Assembly (NCBI GenBank): GCA_965656935.1
Contig: CBFHMG010000010.1
Coordinates: 1-64,000 of the forward strand
Source of the DNA: M30B80 sp965656935
GTDB taxonomy: Bacteria > Pseudomonadota > Alphaproteobacteria > Rhodobacterales > Rhodobacteraceae
Length of the DNA: 64,000 bases
Direction: 5' to 3'
The first letter of the stretch is position 1. Each line of letters opens with the position of its first letter. This document shows, in pieces, positions 15,379 to 24,309 of the stretch. The translations under genes and the position numbers were made by a program. The notes under the pieces are model-generated. The model saw nothing but the letters and a program-made list of their open reading frames with translations. It made no database searches and was not told the origin of the DNA.

Positions 15379-15711
15379 ATGGCGATTTCCGCAGAAGAAA
15401 TCAGCTTTGCCACCGACCTGTTTTCCGATCTCGGGCAGATATCCACACGGCGCATGATGGGCGGGCTTTGCCTCTATCAGGCAGGCGTGATCTTTGCGCT
15501 CGTCTATAGTGACGGGCAGATTTATATCAAAGGAGCCAATGGCTTCAGGGATGTTCTTGAAGCAGAGGGATGCAGCCGCTGGTCCTATCAGCGCGAAGGG
15601 ACGAAACCCGTCTCCATGCCTTATTGGACCCTACCCGATGCCGCCCTTGATGATCCAGAACTGGCCTGCGATTGGGCCCGCCGAGCGCTGGAGCATCTGA
15701 CTGAGACCTAA
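15379..15711 (+). CDS. TfoX/Sxy N-terminal-domain protein
   Basis: A 110-residue protein consisting only of the TfoX/Sxy N-terminal domain: a helix, then RRMMGGLCLYQAGVIFALVYSDG and YIKG, with YQREGTKPVSMPYWTLPDA near the end. In gamma-proteobacteria Sxy activates competence genes together with CRP; in alphaproteobacteria such short homologues have no proven role. It begins 10 bp after the A-type carrier stop and so is probably co-transcribed. A function in natural competence should not be assumed. Confidence 0.88.
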   Translation: MAISAEEISFATDLFSDLGQISTRRMMGGLCLYQAGVIFALVYSDGQIYIKGANGFRDVLEAEGCSRWSYQREGTKPVSMPYWTLPDAALDDPELACDWARRALEHLTET

Positions 15712-15777
15712 CAGCTACCTTGACGCCCCGCGGCATCCTTGCCACCCATTGCCGCAAAAATCCGAAGGGGATTCCTC

Positions 15778-16536
15778 ATGGCTCGTAAGCTTGCCGCAGG
15801 CAATTGGAAAATGAACGGAACCAGCGCGTCGCTGGCGGAAATTGATGCCTTGGTTGCGGCCTGCCCCGCGCCCGAGATCGATATTCTGATCTGCCCACCT
15901 GCTACGCTGCTCTCGCGGATGGCGGCAAAAACGAAAGACAGCGCAATCGGGATCGGCGGGCAAACCTGCCATGTCGCGGCCAAGGGCGCGCATACGGGCG
16001 ATATTTCGGCGGATATGTTGGTAGATGCAGGCGCAAGCGCCGTGATCCTCGGCCATTCTGAACGCCGCACCGATCATTCTGAGGATGACGCCAGCGTGCG
16101 CGCACAGGCGCAAGCGGCGGTTGCAGCAGGTCTGCGCGCCATCATCTGCATTGGCGAGACCGAAGCGCAGCGCGATGACGGCGTCACCTTGGATGTGATC
16201 GCCGAGCAGCTTGCAGGCTCCATCCCTGATGACGCCACTGCCGAGGCGCTTGTTGTGGCCTATGAGCCTGTCTGGGCCATTGGCACAGGCAAGGTCCCCA
16301 CATTGGAGCAGATCGCCGAGGTGCATGATTTTATCCGCGCCGAGCTGACCACCCGCTTCGGCGAGAGCATCGCCAATGCCACGCCGCTTCTCTATGGCGG
16401 TTCTGTCAAACCCGCCAATGCCGCCGATATTTTCGCTGTCACGAATGTCGATGGCGCGCTTGTCGGCGGAGCGTCGCTCAAGGCGCAGGACTTCCTTGGC
16501 ATCATCACACCGCTTGAGCAAAGCGCTGCTGGCTAA
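15778..16536 (+). CDS. tpiA: Triosephosphate isomerase
   Basis: A 252-residue TIM-barrel enzyme interconverting dihydroxyacetone phosphate and glyceraldehyde 3-phosphate. Visible are the substrate lysine in AGNWKMNG, the catalytic histidine in ILGHSERR, the catalytic glutamate in VAYEPVWAIGTG (loop 6) and the phosphate-binding LLYGGSVKPAN. The start at 15778 with GAAGGGG upstream gives the normal family length. It ends the rightward group and is followed by an intrinsic terminator at 16567. Confidence 0.98.
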   Translation: MARKLAAGNWKMNGTSASLAEIDALVAACPAPEIDILICPPATLLSRMAAKTKDSAIGIGGQTCHVAAKGAHTGDISADMLVDAGASAVILGHSERRTDHSEDDASVRAQAQAAVAAGLRAIICIGETEAQRDDGVTLDVIAEQLAGSIPDDATAEALVVAYEPVWAIGTGKVPTLEQIAEVHDFIRAELTTRFGESIANATPLLYGGSVKPANAADIFAVTNVDGALVGGASLKAQDFLGIITPLEQSAAG

Positions 16537-16566
16537 GCCCGCTAGAGGCTAGTGAGACCAGATTAA

Positions 16567-16600
16567 AAGGGCCATCCGCATCTCGGGTGGCCCTTATTTT
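16567..16600 (+). terminator. Terminator after tpiA
   Basis: AAGGGCCA (16567-16574) pairs with TGGCCCTT (16588-16595), with further GG-CC pairs inside, and is followed by ATTTTG. Confidence 0.88.
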
Positions 16601-16895
16601 GTTTGCAGTCCCTGCAAAGACCTACCCTCGGAAAGGCCGTTGGTAGGCTCCCCCATTCCGCAGCCCAAACCATGCCTCTGCCGCAGGCAATGCAGCGATG
16701 CCTTGATATCACATCCTGTGATGCAAGCAGGTTTTCGCCTGCAGAACCTTGGCTCAGTTGATCCGTTTCGGCACGGTGATATCCTGAACAGAATTTAATT
16801 CATTCCGTGGGAAACAAGCCAGCGGCAACAAAATGCCCGTCGAAACGCCTTAAAACGAAAGACTTTCTCAACACTTTATTTGGAACGGAGATCTC
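16601..16895. other. Intergenic region upstream of the trefoil-like gene
   Basis: About 295 bp with no convincing open frame. A 6-bp inverted repeat (CCTACC ... GGTAGG, around 16621-16648) is visible. The promoter of the downstream secreted protein must lie here, but no clear -35/-10 pair could be assigned. Confidence 0.5.
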
Positions 16896-17435
16896 ATGAC
16901 CATATCCAAGTTACTTGGCAACTTCGCCATTATTGCATGCCTCACCGCACCAATGTCTCTGGCCGCACAAAGCCTGCCTTCGGGTGAATTCTCACTGACC
17001 ACGCAATTTCGTAAAGCGGAAGGCGAGTGCCTTGAAGGCAACCAGATCAATGGCGCACTAGAGGGGGCGGCCTTTATGGATAGCTGCCAAAACGTATCAG
17101 GTCAGGTCTGGCGCGCGCTCCCCGAGGGGGACGGCTATTACCGCCTGACAACAGAGTTTCGCGCGCCCCATAATGAGTGCTTAGAAGGCAACCAACTGAA
17201 TGGGGCGATGAATGGCGCGGCCTTCATGGATCGCTGCCAAAACGTGTCGGGCCAATTATGGCGCGTCATTCCTGCTGAGGGCGGCTATTTCAGGCTAACC
17301 ACGCAATTCCGCGAGCCCTTCAATGAATGTCTGGAAGGCAATCGGCTCGGCGGGGATTATGGCGGAGCGGCCTTCATGGCGACCTGCCAGAACGTCACCG
17401 GACAGCTTTGGACAATCCTTCCTGCGCCAAACTGA
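16896..17435 (+). CDS. Secreted three-repeat beta-trefoil-like protein
   Basis: A 179-residue protein with a signal peptide (cleavage near 24, SLAA/QS) and three tandem repeats of exactly 50 residues beginning at Gly30, Gly80 and Gly130. Each repeat has LTTxFR, ECLEGN (44-49, 94-99, 144-149), GAAFM, a second cysteine in CQNVxGQ and a GQxW motif (69-72, 119-122, 169-172). Threefold QxW repeats are the hallmark of ricin-type beta-trefoils, so a carbohydrate-binding or protein-binding trefoil is inferred. The repeats are more alike than is usual for trefoils, suggesting recent triplication. It is exported, with one likely disulfide per repeat. The family is not recognised. Confidence 0.85.
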   Translation: MTISKLLGNFAIIACLTAPMSLAAQSLPSGEFSLTTQFRKAEGECLEGNQINGALEGAAFMDSCQNVSGQVWRALPEGDGYYRLTTEFRAPHNECLEGNQLNGAMNGAAFMDRCQNVSGQLWRVIPAEGGYFRLTTQFREPFNECLEGNRLGGDYGGAAFMATCQNVTGQLWTILPAPN

Positions 17436-17470
17436 CCACACAGAAAAAGGGGGATATCCCCGCCACAAAA

Positions 17471-17502
17471 AAGGGCCGCCTTACTTCAGGCGGCCCTTCG
17501 TT
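17471..17502. terminator. Bidirectional terminator between two secreted-protein genes
   Basis: The perfect 11-bp arms AAGGGCCGCCT (17471-17481) and AGGCGGCCCTT (17488-17498) have a six-base loop and A/T-rich flanks on both sides. It serves the two convergent genes. Confidence 0.85.
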
Positions 17503-17519
17503 AATTTATCCAATGGTTC

Positions 17520-18761
17520 CTATTGCGCGCGGATATAGCGCTCCATCGAGATGCGGATGATGCCGTTATAGCTGTCGGAATATTGCGACACGCCTAAGAG
17601 ATAGGTGCCCGATGACAGGCGCGAGGCGATCTGGCTGTCGAGATTGCCGCTCACATCATCATTGAAGGCCAGTTCGCGGCCAACATTGTCAAACAGCGCG
17701 ATCACGGGGTCGGAGTCGCGAATGCCGATGGCATCAATCACCACGAAACCATCCTCAGGAACCGAGAAGGAATACCAAACCGCATCGCCCGAGATTTGCG
17801 CATCACGCGCCATTGGCCCCATCAGCGTGCCGAGATCTTGGATCGGATAGGTGCCGCCAATGGGGGGGCTTGCCTCCAGCGTGGCATACATCTCGCGCAT
17901 CGCTTCTTCTTGCGAATAAGGCGTGACGCTGACCGTTACAGGCAGGTTCGGATCCGACAGCGAGCGCATGCCGATGCAATAGCTGCCTGGCTGAAGCGGC
18001 GTGGTGAAATCGATCCGGCTGTTGAGCGAATTGTAATCGTCATTCTCGGCAATCAGGCCACCCTGCCCGTCGAAAATATAGATATAGGGGTCAGCCATCT
18101 CGTTCTCGGCGCGGATGGTCACAGCGGTCGGCTCGCTGATATTAAAGCGATAATACGGCACGCCCGTGATGGTATTTGTGGCCGAGACGCCCTCGGACAT
18201 CGACGCGGTGATCATGCCCGAGCCAAGGGTTGTGGCAGGCGTATCAGGAAGGCAGGCATCAATGCCCACAAATCCGCCGCCCTCGACGCCAACCCAGCCT
18301 GCGGTCAGGGCTTCATGTTCATCGGCGCGCCCGATACGGGCATCCGCCACGATCGGCTCACCGCCAAAGCTGCGCACCCCAAGGCAATAGCTGCCTGCGG
18401 CCAATTCGATCTCGCCACGCGAGTCCCAGCCTCCGCCACCGTCATCATCGCTCAGGATCAGCATGCCTGCGCTGTCATAGAGGTCGAGCACGGTATCAGC
18501 CTCGGACTGGCCCGCTGCCTCGACGCGGATATTGCTTGGCGCGGACAGGCTGAACAGGCTGTAGGCATAGCCATTTGGCGGCACCATTATGCTGTTTTGC
18601 TCAAAGAAATTTGGCGCGGTGGCGATATCGGATGCGCCTTCGCTGCCGCCCACCCAAACGCCCTGCGCGCCGAGCCCGCCACACAGATCCTGCGCGGCGG
18701 CGGGTAGTGTAAATGCACAAAGTGCTGCGGCCACGACAATGGGCCCTTTACTGAAATTCAT
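17520..18761 (-). CDS. Exported protein with three PPC-like beta-sandwich domains
   Basis: A 413-residue protein with a signal peptide (cleavage near LPAAAQ) and no enzyme domain. Three related segments each carry the prepeptidase-C-terminal (PPC) pattern of strand, 'LYDxxGxxLxxDDD', a Ser/Asp turn and 'L.pGsYclGvrS'. Examples are VLDLYDSAGMLILSDDD, YIYIFDGQGGLIAENDD and VIALFDNVGRELAFNDD. Asp-rich loops could bind calcium. The ATG at 18761 with GGAGG upstream is chosen over an in-frame start 37 codons earlier. PPC domains normally follow a secreted protease; here they stand alone, so an adhesive, structural or chaperone-like role outside the cytoplasm is inferred. Confidence 0.82.
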   Translation of the reverse strand: MNFSKGPIVVAAALCAFTLPAAAQDLCGGLGAQGVWVGGSEGASDIATAPNFFEQNSIMVPPNGYAYSLFSLSAPSNIRVEAAGQSEADTVLDLYDSAGMLILSDDDGGGGWDSRGEIELAAGSYCLGVRSFGGEPIVADARIGRADEHEALTAGWVGVEGGGFVGIDACLPDTPATTLGSGMITASMSEGVSATNTITGVPYYRFNISEPTAVTIRAENEMADPYIYIFDGQGGLIAENDDYNSLNSRIDFTTPLQPGSYCIGMRSLSDPNLPVTVSVTPYSQEEAMREMYATLEASPPIGGTYPIQDLGTLMGPMARDAQISGDAVWYSFSVPEDGFVVIDAIGIRDSDPVIALFDNVGRELAFNDDVSGNLDSQIASRLSSGTYLLGVSQYSDSYNGIIRISMERYIRAQ

Positions 18762-18950
18762 ACCTGATCCTCCAAAAATCGGATGCGTTGAAAAAAGCAG
18801 TCGCAAGGAGTTAAGCAGGTGGCTTGTTACTTTTCCAGTGGAATGATGCCCCGTCTTTCCCCGCAAACCCATTTGGGGCGCTATGGATGGGTCGGGAATT
18901 TAGGGTATGGGGCCTTTTCTGCTCGCGGCACTCGGGCTAGGCCTGTGGTC

Positions 18951-20117
18951 ATGATACATCTTGCCCAATCCCCCAAAGACCCGCGCTTTGTGCAGAACCC
19001 CTATGCCTTCTACGCGAAAGCGCGTGCGGCGGGGCCATTGGTCTTTTGGGAGGAATATGGGCTGGTTTGCGCCACAACCCATGAGGCGGTGAACACCATC
19101 CTGCGCGACCGACGCTTTGGCCGTGAACCTGTCGAGGCGCTGAACATCCCCGATCATTTGGCGCCTTTTTACGCGGTTGAGGCCCATTCCATGCTGGAAT
19201 TGGAGCCTCCGCGCCATACGCGTTTGCGCGGGCTGGTCCTGCGCGCTTTCACCTCGCGCCGCATTGCCGAGCTGGCCCCCGAGATCGAAACCCTGACCCA
19301 CGGCTTGCTCGATGACACCCCTGAGGGGCCTTTTGATCTGCTTGAGACCCTTGCCCGCCCCCTGCCCGTCACCATCATCGCGCGGCTTCTTGGCGTGCCG
19401 GAGGAGATGGCCCCTGATCTGCTGACATGGTCTAATGCGATGGTGATGATGTATGTGCCCGACCGCACGCGTGAACAGGAAGACAGGGCGGTGACGGCCA
19501 CTCAAAACTTCGTGAGCTTCCTGCGCGCCTATGTCGAGCAGCGCCGATCAGCACCACGCGATGACCTGATCAGCCATCTGATCGCCGCCGAGGCCGAGGG
19601 CGAGAAGCTCAGCACCGATGAATTGATTGCCACCTGTATTCTGCTGCTCAATGCGGGGCATGAGGCCACGGTGCATACCATTGGCAACGGCGTGAAACAG
19701 ATGCTTGAAACAGGCGCGCGCTTCGGGGCCGAGCCCGCGGGTCTGGTTGAGGAAATCCTGCGCCATGACCCGCCGCTGCATATGTTCACGCGCTATGTCT
19801 ATGAGGATGTGACGCTGTTCGGGCATGCGTTTCAACGCGGGGATCAGGTGGCGCTGCTGCTGGCCTCGGCGGGGCGGGACGGGGATGTTTATGCTGATGC
19901 CGAACTTTTTGTGCCCGACAGGCGGGATGGGCCTGCCAATCTGGCTTTTGGCGCAGGGCTGCATTTCTGTGTGGGCGCGCCGCTGGCGCGGCTGGAATTG
20001 CAGATCGCCCTGCCGATCCTGTTTGAGCGGTTTCCCGATTTGCATCTGGTCGAGCCGCCGCAATATGCCGATATCTATCATTTCCACGGGCTGGAGCGGC
20101 TGATCCTTGCGCGCTAG
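18951..20117 (+). CDS. Cytochrome P450
   Basis: A 388-residue bacterial P450, a soluble haem monooxygenase. The I-helix oxygen-activation motif is AGHEAT. The ExxR helix is EEILR. The haem-ligand loop FGAGLHFCVGAPLAR carries Cys340. The ATG at 18951 gives the usual N-terminus for CYP family members of this type, although the ribosome binding site is weak. No ferredoxin, ferredoxin reductase or biosynthetic cluster is adjacent, so redox partners are shared and the substrate is unknown. It is divergent from the PPC-domain gene. Confidence 0.95.
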   Translation: MIHLAQSPKDPRFVQNPYAFYAKARAAGPLVFWEEYGLVCATTHEAVNTILRDRRFGREPVEALNIPDHLAPFYAVEAHSMLELEPPRHTRLRGLVLRAFTSRRIAELAPEIETLTHGLLDDTPEGPFDLLETLARPLPVTIIARLLGVPEEMAPDLLTWSNAMVMMYVPDRTREQEDRAVTATQNFVSFLRAYVEQRRSAPRDDLISHLIAAEAEGEKLSTDELIATCILLLNAGHEATVHTIGNGVKQMLETGARFGAEPAGLVEEILRHDPPLHMFTRYVYEDVTLFGHAFQRGDQVALLLASAGRDGDVYADAELFVPDRRDGPANLAFGAGLHFCVGAPLARLELQIALPILFERFPDLHLVEPPQYADIYHFHGLERLILAR

Positions 20118-20192
20118 GGGCGCTGCCCCTTGGCGGCGCTGACGCGCCACCTCCCCCGAAGTATTTTTCAAGCAAAGATAGGGACGCTCGCG

Positions 20193-23057
20193 TTATTCAG
20201 CAGCGTGTTTGCGGGCATCCAGCATCGGTTTGAGGTAGCGCCCTGTATGGGAGCGTGCGACCTCGGCGACCTCCTCAGGGGTGCCGACCGCCACAATCTC
20301 GCCGCCGCCATCGCCGCCTTCAGGGCCGATATCAATCAGCCAATCTGCGGTTTTGATCACGTCGAGATTATGCTCGATCACCACAACCGAGTTGCCTTGA
20401 TCAACCAATTCGTGAAGCACCTCTAGCAGTTTTCGAACATCTTCGAAGTGCAAACCGGTTGTTGGCTCATCCAAAATATACAAAGTGCGACCTGTGGCGC
20501 GTTTTGCCAATTCCTTGGAAAGCTTGACGCGTTGCGCCTCGCCGCCCGAGAGCGTGGTGGCCTGCTGGCCCACTTTGATATAGCCGAGCCCGACCCTGAC
20601 CAGCGCATCCATCTTCTCGCGGATGCTGGGAACGGCTTTGAAAAACTCCTGCGCGTCTTCGACCGTCATATCAAGCACATCGGCGATGGATTTGCCCTTG
20701 AAGCGGATCTCGAGGGTTTCGCGATTATAGCGCGCGCCTTTGCAGGTCTCGCAGGTGACATAGACATCTGGCAGGAAATGCATCTCGATCTTGATCACGC
20801 CATCGCCCTGGCAGGCCTCGCAGCGCCCGCCTTTGACATTGAAGCTGAACCGCCCCGGTTTATAGCCGCGCGCCTTGGCTTCGGGCAGGCCCGCAAACCA
20901 ATCGCGGATCGGGGTAAAGGCGCCCGTATAGGTGGCGGGGTTCGAGCGCGGGGTGCGCCCGATTGGGCGCTGGTCGATATCGATGACCTTATCGAGATGT
21001 TCCAACCCTTTGATCGTCTCGCAGGGCGCGGGCGTCTGACGCGCGCCATTGAGTTTCATGGAGGCCGTTTTGAACAAGGTCTCGATGGTCAGGGTGGATT
21101 TCCCCCCGCCTGACACGCCCGTCACGCAGACGAATTTGCCAAGTGGGAATTCTGCCGTGACATCGCGCAGATTATTGCCCGTGGCCTTGACCACAGTGAC
21201 GGATTTCTTGCCTTTTTTGCCTTTACGACGCTCGGTTGGTACCGCGATTTCGCGCGTGCCCGAGAGGTATTGCCCCGTCAGCGAAACCGCATCCTCGATG
21301 ATCTGGGCAGGCGTGCCCTCGGCCACGATACGGCCACCATGCACCCCCGCGCCTGGCCCGATATCAAAGACGTAATCGGCCTCGCGGATGGCTTCTTCGT
21401 CATGTTCGACCACGATCACGGTATTGCCCTGATCGCGCAGGTTTTTCAGCGTCTCGAGCAGGCGGGAATTGTCGCGTTGATGCAGGCCGATCGAGGGCTC
21501 GTCCAGCACATAGAGCACCCCTGTCAGCCCCGAGCCGATCTGGCTGGCCAAGCGGATACGTTGGCTTTCGCCCCCTGACAATGTGCCCGCATTGCGAGAC
21601 AAGGTCAGATATTCGAGACCAACATTGTTAAGGAAACCAAGGCGTTCGCGGATTTCCTTAAGGATGGCGCGGGCAATCTCATTGCGCTGGTTGCTTAAAC
21701 TTTCGGGCACCGCGCCGATCCAGTCATAGGCCTGTTTGATCGACATCTGCACGACTTGGCCGACATGCAAGCCGCCGATTTTCACGGCCAAGGCTTCGGG
21801 CCTCAAACGGTAGCCGCCGCACATCCCGCAGGAGCGGTTGTTCTGATAGCGCTCGAATTCTTCGCGGATCCACGCGCTATCGGTTTCGCGGTAGCGGCGC
21901 TCCATATTGGGGATCACGCCCTCGAAGGTGCGCTGGACTTGGTAAACGCGGCCCCCCTCATCATAGCGGAAGGGGATTTCCTCATCGCCCGAGCCGCGCA
22001 AGAAAACCTCCTGAACCTTTTCGGGCAGGTCTTTCCATTTGGTCTTGGGCGCGAAATTGTAATGCTTGGCAATCGCTTGAATTGTCTGGATAAAATAGGG
22101 TGACTTGCCCTTGCGCCACGGCGCGATGGCCCCGTCTTCCAAGGTTAACGCGGCATCAGGCACCATGAGGCGTTCGTCAAAGAACAGCTCCACCCCCAAA
22201 CCGTCGCAAGCGGGGCAAGCCCCGAAAGGCGCGTTAAAAGAAAACAGCCGCGGCTCGATCTCGGGGATGGTGAAGCCCGAGACGGGACAGGCGAAATTCT
22301 CGGAAAAGGTGAGCCGCTCGGGCTCGCCCTCGGAAGGCGCGGTTTCGAGAATGGCGATGCCATCGGCCAGATCAAGGGCCGTGCGGAAGCTATCGGCCAG
22401 CCGTGTCTCAGCGCCTTCGCGCACCACGATACGGTCGACGACTACGTCGATATCATGGCGGAATTTCTTATCGAGGCTTGGGGGTTCATCCAGCTCGTAG
22501 AACTGGCCATCAACCTTGACGCGCTGGAAGCCTTGCTTGCGTAACTCAATGAATTCCTTGCGATATTCACCTTTGCGATCGCGGATGATCGGGGCGAGGA
22601 GATAGGCGCGTGTGCCCTCCTCAAGCGCCATCACACGGTCCACCATATCTTGGACCTGCTGCGCCTCGATCGGCAGGCCTGTGGTGGGGCTGAACGGGGT
22701 GCCGACGCGCGCAAAAAGCAGGCGCATATAGTCGTAAATCTCGGTCACAGTGCCCACGGTTGAGCGCGGGTTTTTCGAAGTGGTTTTCTGCTCGATCGAG
22801 ATGGCAGGCGAGAGGCCCGAAATGTGATCAACATCGGGCTTTTGCATCATATCAAGGAATTGGCGCGCATAGGCGCTCAGGCTTTCGACATAGCGCCGCT
22901 GCCCCTCGGCATAGATCGTATCGAAGGCAAGGCTGGATTTGCCCGAGCCGCTGAGCCCCGTGATCACCACAAGCTGGTCGCGCGGGATATCCACATCGAC
23001 ATTCTTGAGATTATGTTCACGCGCGCCGCGCACTTCGATTTTCTTGAGTTCAGGCAT
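20193..23057 (-). CDS. uvrA: UvrABC excinuclease subunit A
   Basis: A 954-residue DNA damage sensor of nucleotide excision repair. It has two ABC ATPase modules, each with Walker A (GLSGSGKSSLAFDT and GVSGGGKSTLTIET), signature (LSGGESQRIRLA and LSGGEAQRVKLS) and Walker B (YVLDEPSIGL and YILDEPTTGL). Two zinc modules are visible (CPVSGF...CPACDGLG and CEACQGDG...CETCKG). The ATG at 23057 is chosen because AGGGGGC lies just before it. An SOS box lies 70 bp upstream. uvrB and uvrC are not in the window. Confidence 0.98.
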   Translation of the reverse strand: MPELKKIEVRGAREHNLKNVDVDIPRDQLVVITGLSGSGKSSLAFDTIYAEGQRRYVESLSAYARQFLDMMQKPDVDHISGLSPAISIEQKTTSKNPRSTVGTVTEIYDYMRLLFARVGTPFSPTTGLPIEAQQVQDMVDRVMALEEGTRAYLLAPIIRDRKGEYRKEFIELRKQGFQRVKVDGQFYELDEPPSLDKKFRHDIDVVVDRIVVREGAETRLADSFRTALDLADGIAILETAPSEGEPERLTFSENFACPVSGFTIPEIEPRLFSFNAPFGACPACDGLGVELFFDERLMVPDAALTLEDGAIAPWRKGKSPYFIQTIQAIAKHYNFAPKTKWKDLPEKVQEVFLRGSGDEEIPFRYDEGGRVYQVQRTFEGVIPNMERRYRETDSAWIREEFERYQNNRSCGMCGGYRLRPEALAVKIGGLHVGQVVQMSIKQAYDWIGAVPESLSNQRNEIARAILKEIRERLGFLNNVGLEYLTLSRNAGTLSGGESQRIRLASQIGSGLTGVLYVLDEPSIGLHQRDNSRLLETLKNLRDQGNTVIVVEHDEEAIREADYVFDIGPGAGVHGGRIVAEGTPAQIIEDAVSLTGQYLSGTREIAVPTERRKGKKGKKSVTVVKATGNNLRDVTAEFPLGKFVCVTGVSGGGKSTLTIETLFKTASMKLNGARQTPAPCETIKGLEHLDKVIDIDQRPIGRTPRSNPATYTGAFTPIRDWFAGLPEAKARGYKPGRFSFNVKGGRCEACQGDGVIKIEMHFLPDVYVTCETCKGARYNRETLEIRFKGKSIADVLDMTVEDAQEFFKAVPSIREKMDALVRVGLGYIKVGQQATTLSGGEAQRVKLSKELAKRATGRTLYILDEPTTGLHFEDVRKLLEVLHELVDQGNSVVVIEHNLDVIKTADWLIDIGPEGGDGGGEIVAVGTPEEVAEVARSHTGRYLKPMLDARKHAAE

Positions 23058-23126
23058 ACTGCCCCCTGCCGTTAAGGACATCTCAACACATAGGCGCTTT
23101 AATCTGAGTCTCCAATGGAAAATGGA

Positions 23127-23141
23127 GAACTTTTGAAGAAC
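23127..23141. promoter_or_regulatory. LexA (SOS) box upstream of uvrA
   Basis: GAAC-N7-GAAC, the direct-repeat operator of alphaproteobacterial LexA, lies 70 bp before the uvrA start and just after the stop of the upstream MFS gene. It implies DNA-damage induction of uvrA. Confidence 0.85.
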
Positions 23142-23144
23142 ATT

Positions 23145-24257
23145 CTACCGCAAGGCGGCGCGATAGGCCCAAAGCGTTAAAACCGCCCCGATCAACCCGC
23201 CAATCACGGCCATGGGCACGGCCTGTGACGCGCCCAAGGCTGCAAGGATGGGCGTGCCTGAAAAGGTGCCGATATTGCCCAATTGCGCCAAGGCGCCATT
23301 GGACAAGGCCCTGTCCTCGGGGCTTGCGTTCAACCACGGCACGGCGGCAAAGCCACCGCCTGCCACCATGCCCGAGACAGCCATGGCGAGGATCGCCACG
23401 GCAGGGGCCGCGCTTGCCATGAAAGGAACCGCAGAAAACAGAAGTGCCATGGCCAAAAAGCCGCCCCACACCAATTGCGATGGAAGGAATACGCGCCCCA
23501 AAATACCAGCCAGCAAACTGCCGCCCAAGCCTGCCAATGGCAAAACAGGCGCAAGCCATGGCGCGTTCAGCGCTGCGGGCAAATAGGTGACCAAGGCCAG
23601 AAACAGCGCGGCATAGATGCCATGGCCCAAAGCAGGCGCGAAAAGACGCGGGGTTTGGTAGATGGTCAGATGGTCCGACAAAGTCGGCCAGCGCCGCGTG
23701 GGCGGTGCAAATCCGCGGGGTAGCATCAGGGCCAGCATCCCCCAAAGCGACGCAGCCAAAGCGGCATGGGCCAGATAAACACGCCCAAGCGATCCGTTTT
23801 CGTCGATCATCAGGGCCGCAAGGGTGAAGCCCACGCCGAAAAACGTAGCCCAAATCCCCATGACAAGGGGGCGATCACGATCACTGGCAAGGCCCGCCAT
23901 CAAGGTCGGGATCGCCACCACCAGCAGCAAATGCCCTGCCCCTTCCAACACGCGCAGCCCCATTAGCAGCGCAAAGGATGGCAAAGCGGCTTGGCCCAAG
24001 CCTGTTATGGCGGAAATTCCAAGCCCGATCAGGATCGCGCGGCGCGGGCCCAAACTGGCGGTGATCCCACCTGCCAGCACGCCAAAAACCACCCCCATCA
24101 CGGCCACGCCCGAGACGATGAACGCCACCGGTGCCTCAGGGTAGCGTTCGGCCAAAGGGCCAAGGGTCAAAGCGATCTTGGCAAATTGCGTCGCCGCAAT
24201 CAGCCCTGCGAGGTAAAGCGCCCCGATCAGGGGCCAAGGGGTGGCGGCGCGCGTCAT
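23145..24257 (-). CDS. MFS transporter
   Basis: A 370-residue membrane protein with about 12 hydrophobic helices. The loop 2-3 region has GGITASLGPRRAILIG, a shortened MFS motif A, and a second half starts near GIYAALFLALVTYL. There is no substrate-specific signature; it is probably an exporter of small molecules in the inner membrane. It lies between lpd and uvrA on the same strand, but the SOS box and a separate start region suggest uvrA has its own promoter. Confidence 0.88.
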   Translation of the reverse strand: MTRAATPWPLIGALYLAGLIAATQFAKIALTLGPLAERYPEAPVAFIVSGVAVMGVVFGVLAGGITASLGPRRAILIGLGISAITGLGQAALPSFALLMGLRVLEGAGHLLLVVAIPTLMAGLASDRDRPLVMGIWATFFGVGFTLAALMIDENGSLGRVYLAHAALAASLWGMLALMLPRGFAPPTRRWPTLSDHLTIYQTPRLFAPALGHGIYAALFLALVTYLPAALNAPWLAPVLPLAGLGGSLLAGILGRVFLPSQLVWGGFLAMALLFSAVPFMASAAPAVAILAMAVSGMVAGGGFAAVPWLNASPEDRALSNGALAQLGNIGTFSGTPILAALGASQAVPMAVIGGLIGAVLTLWAYRAALR

Positions 24258-24309
24258 CCCCTTCGCTTGGCAGCCATGCCCGCCCGCGTCAAGCGCGCGG
24301 GCGCGTCGC

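Noticed and set aside
15379..15711. Calling the TfoX-domain protein a competence activator
   Set aside because: It contains only the N-terminal domain and there are no competence genes around it; the role is not established in alphaproteobacteria.
18819..18950. N-terminal extension of the P450 by 44 residues
   Set aside because: The extension is arginine/glycine-rich without family match; the ATG at 18951 gives the typical P450 N-terminus.
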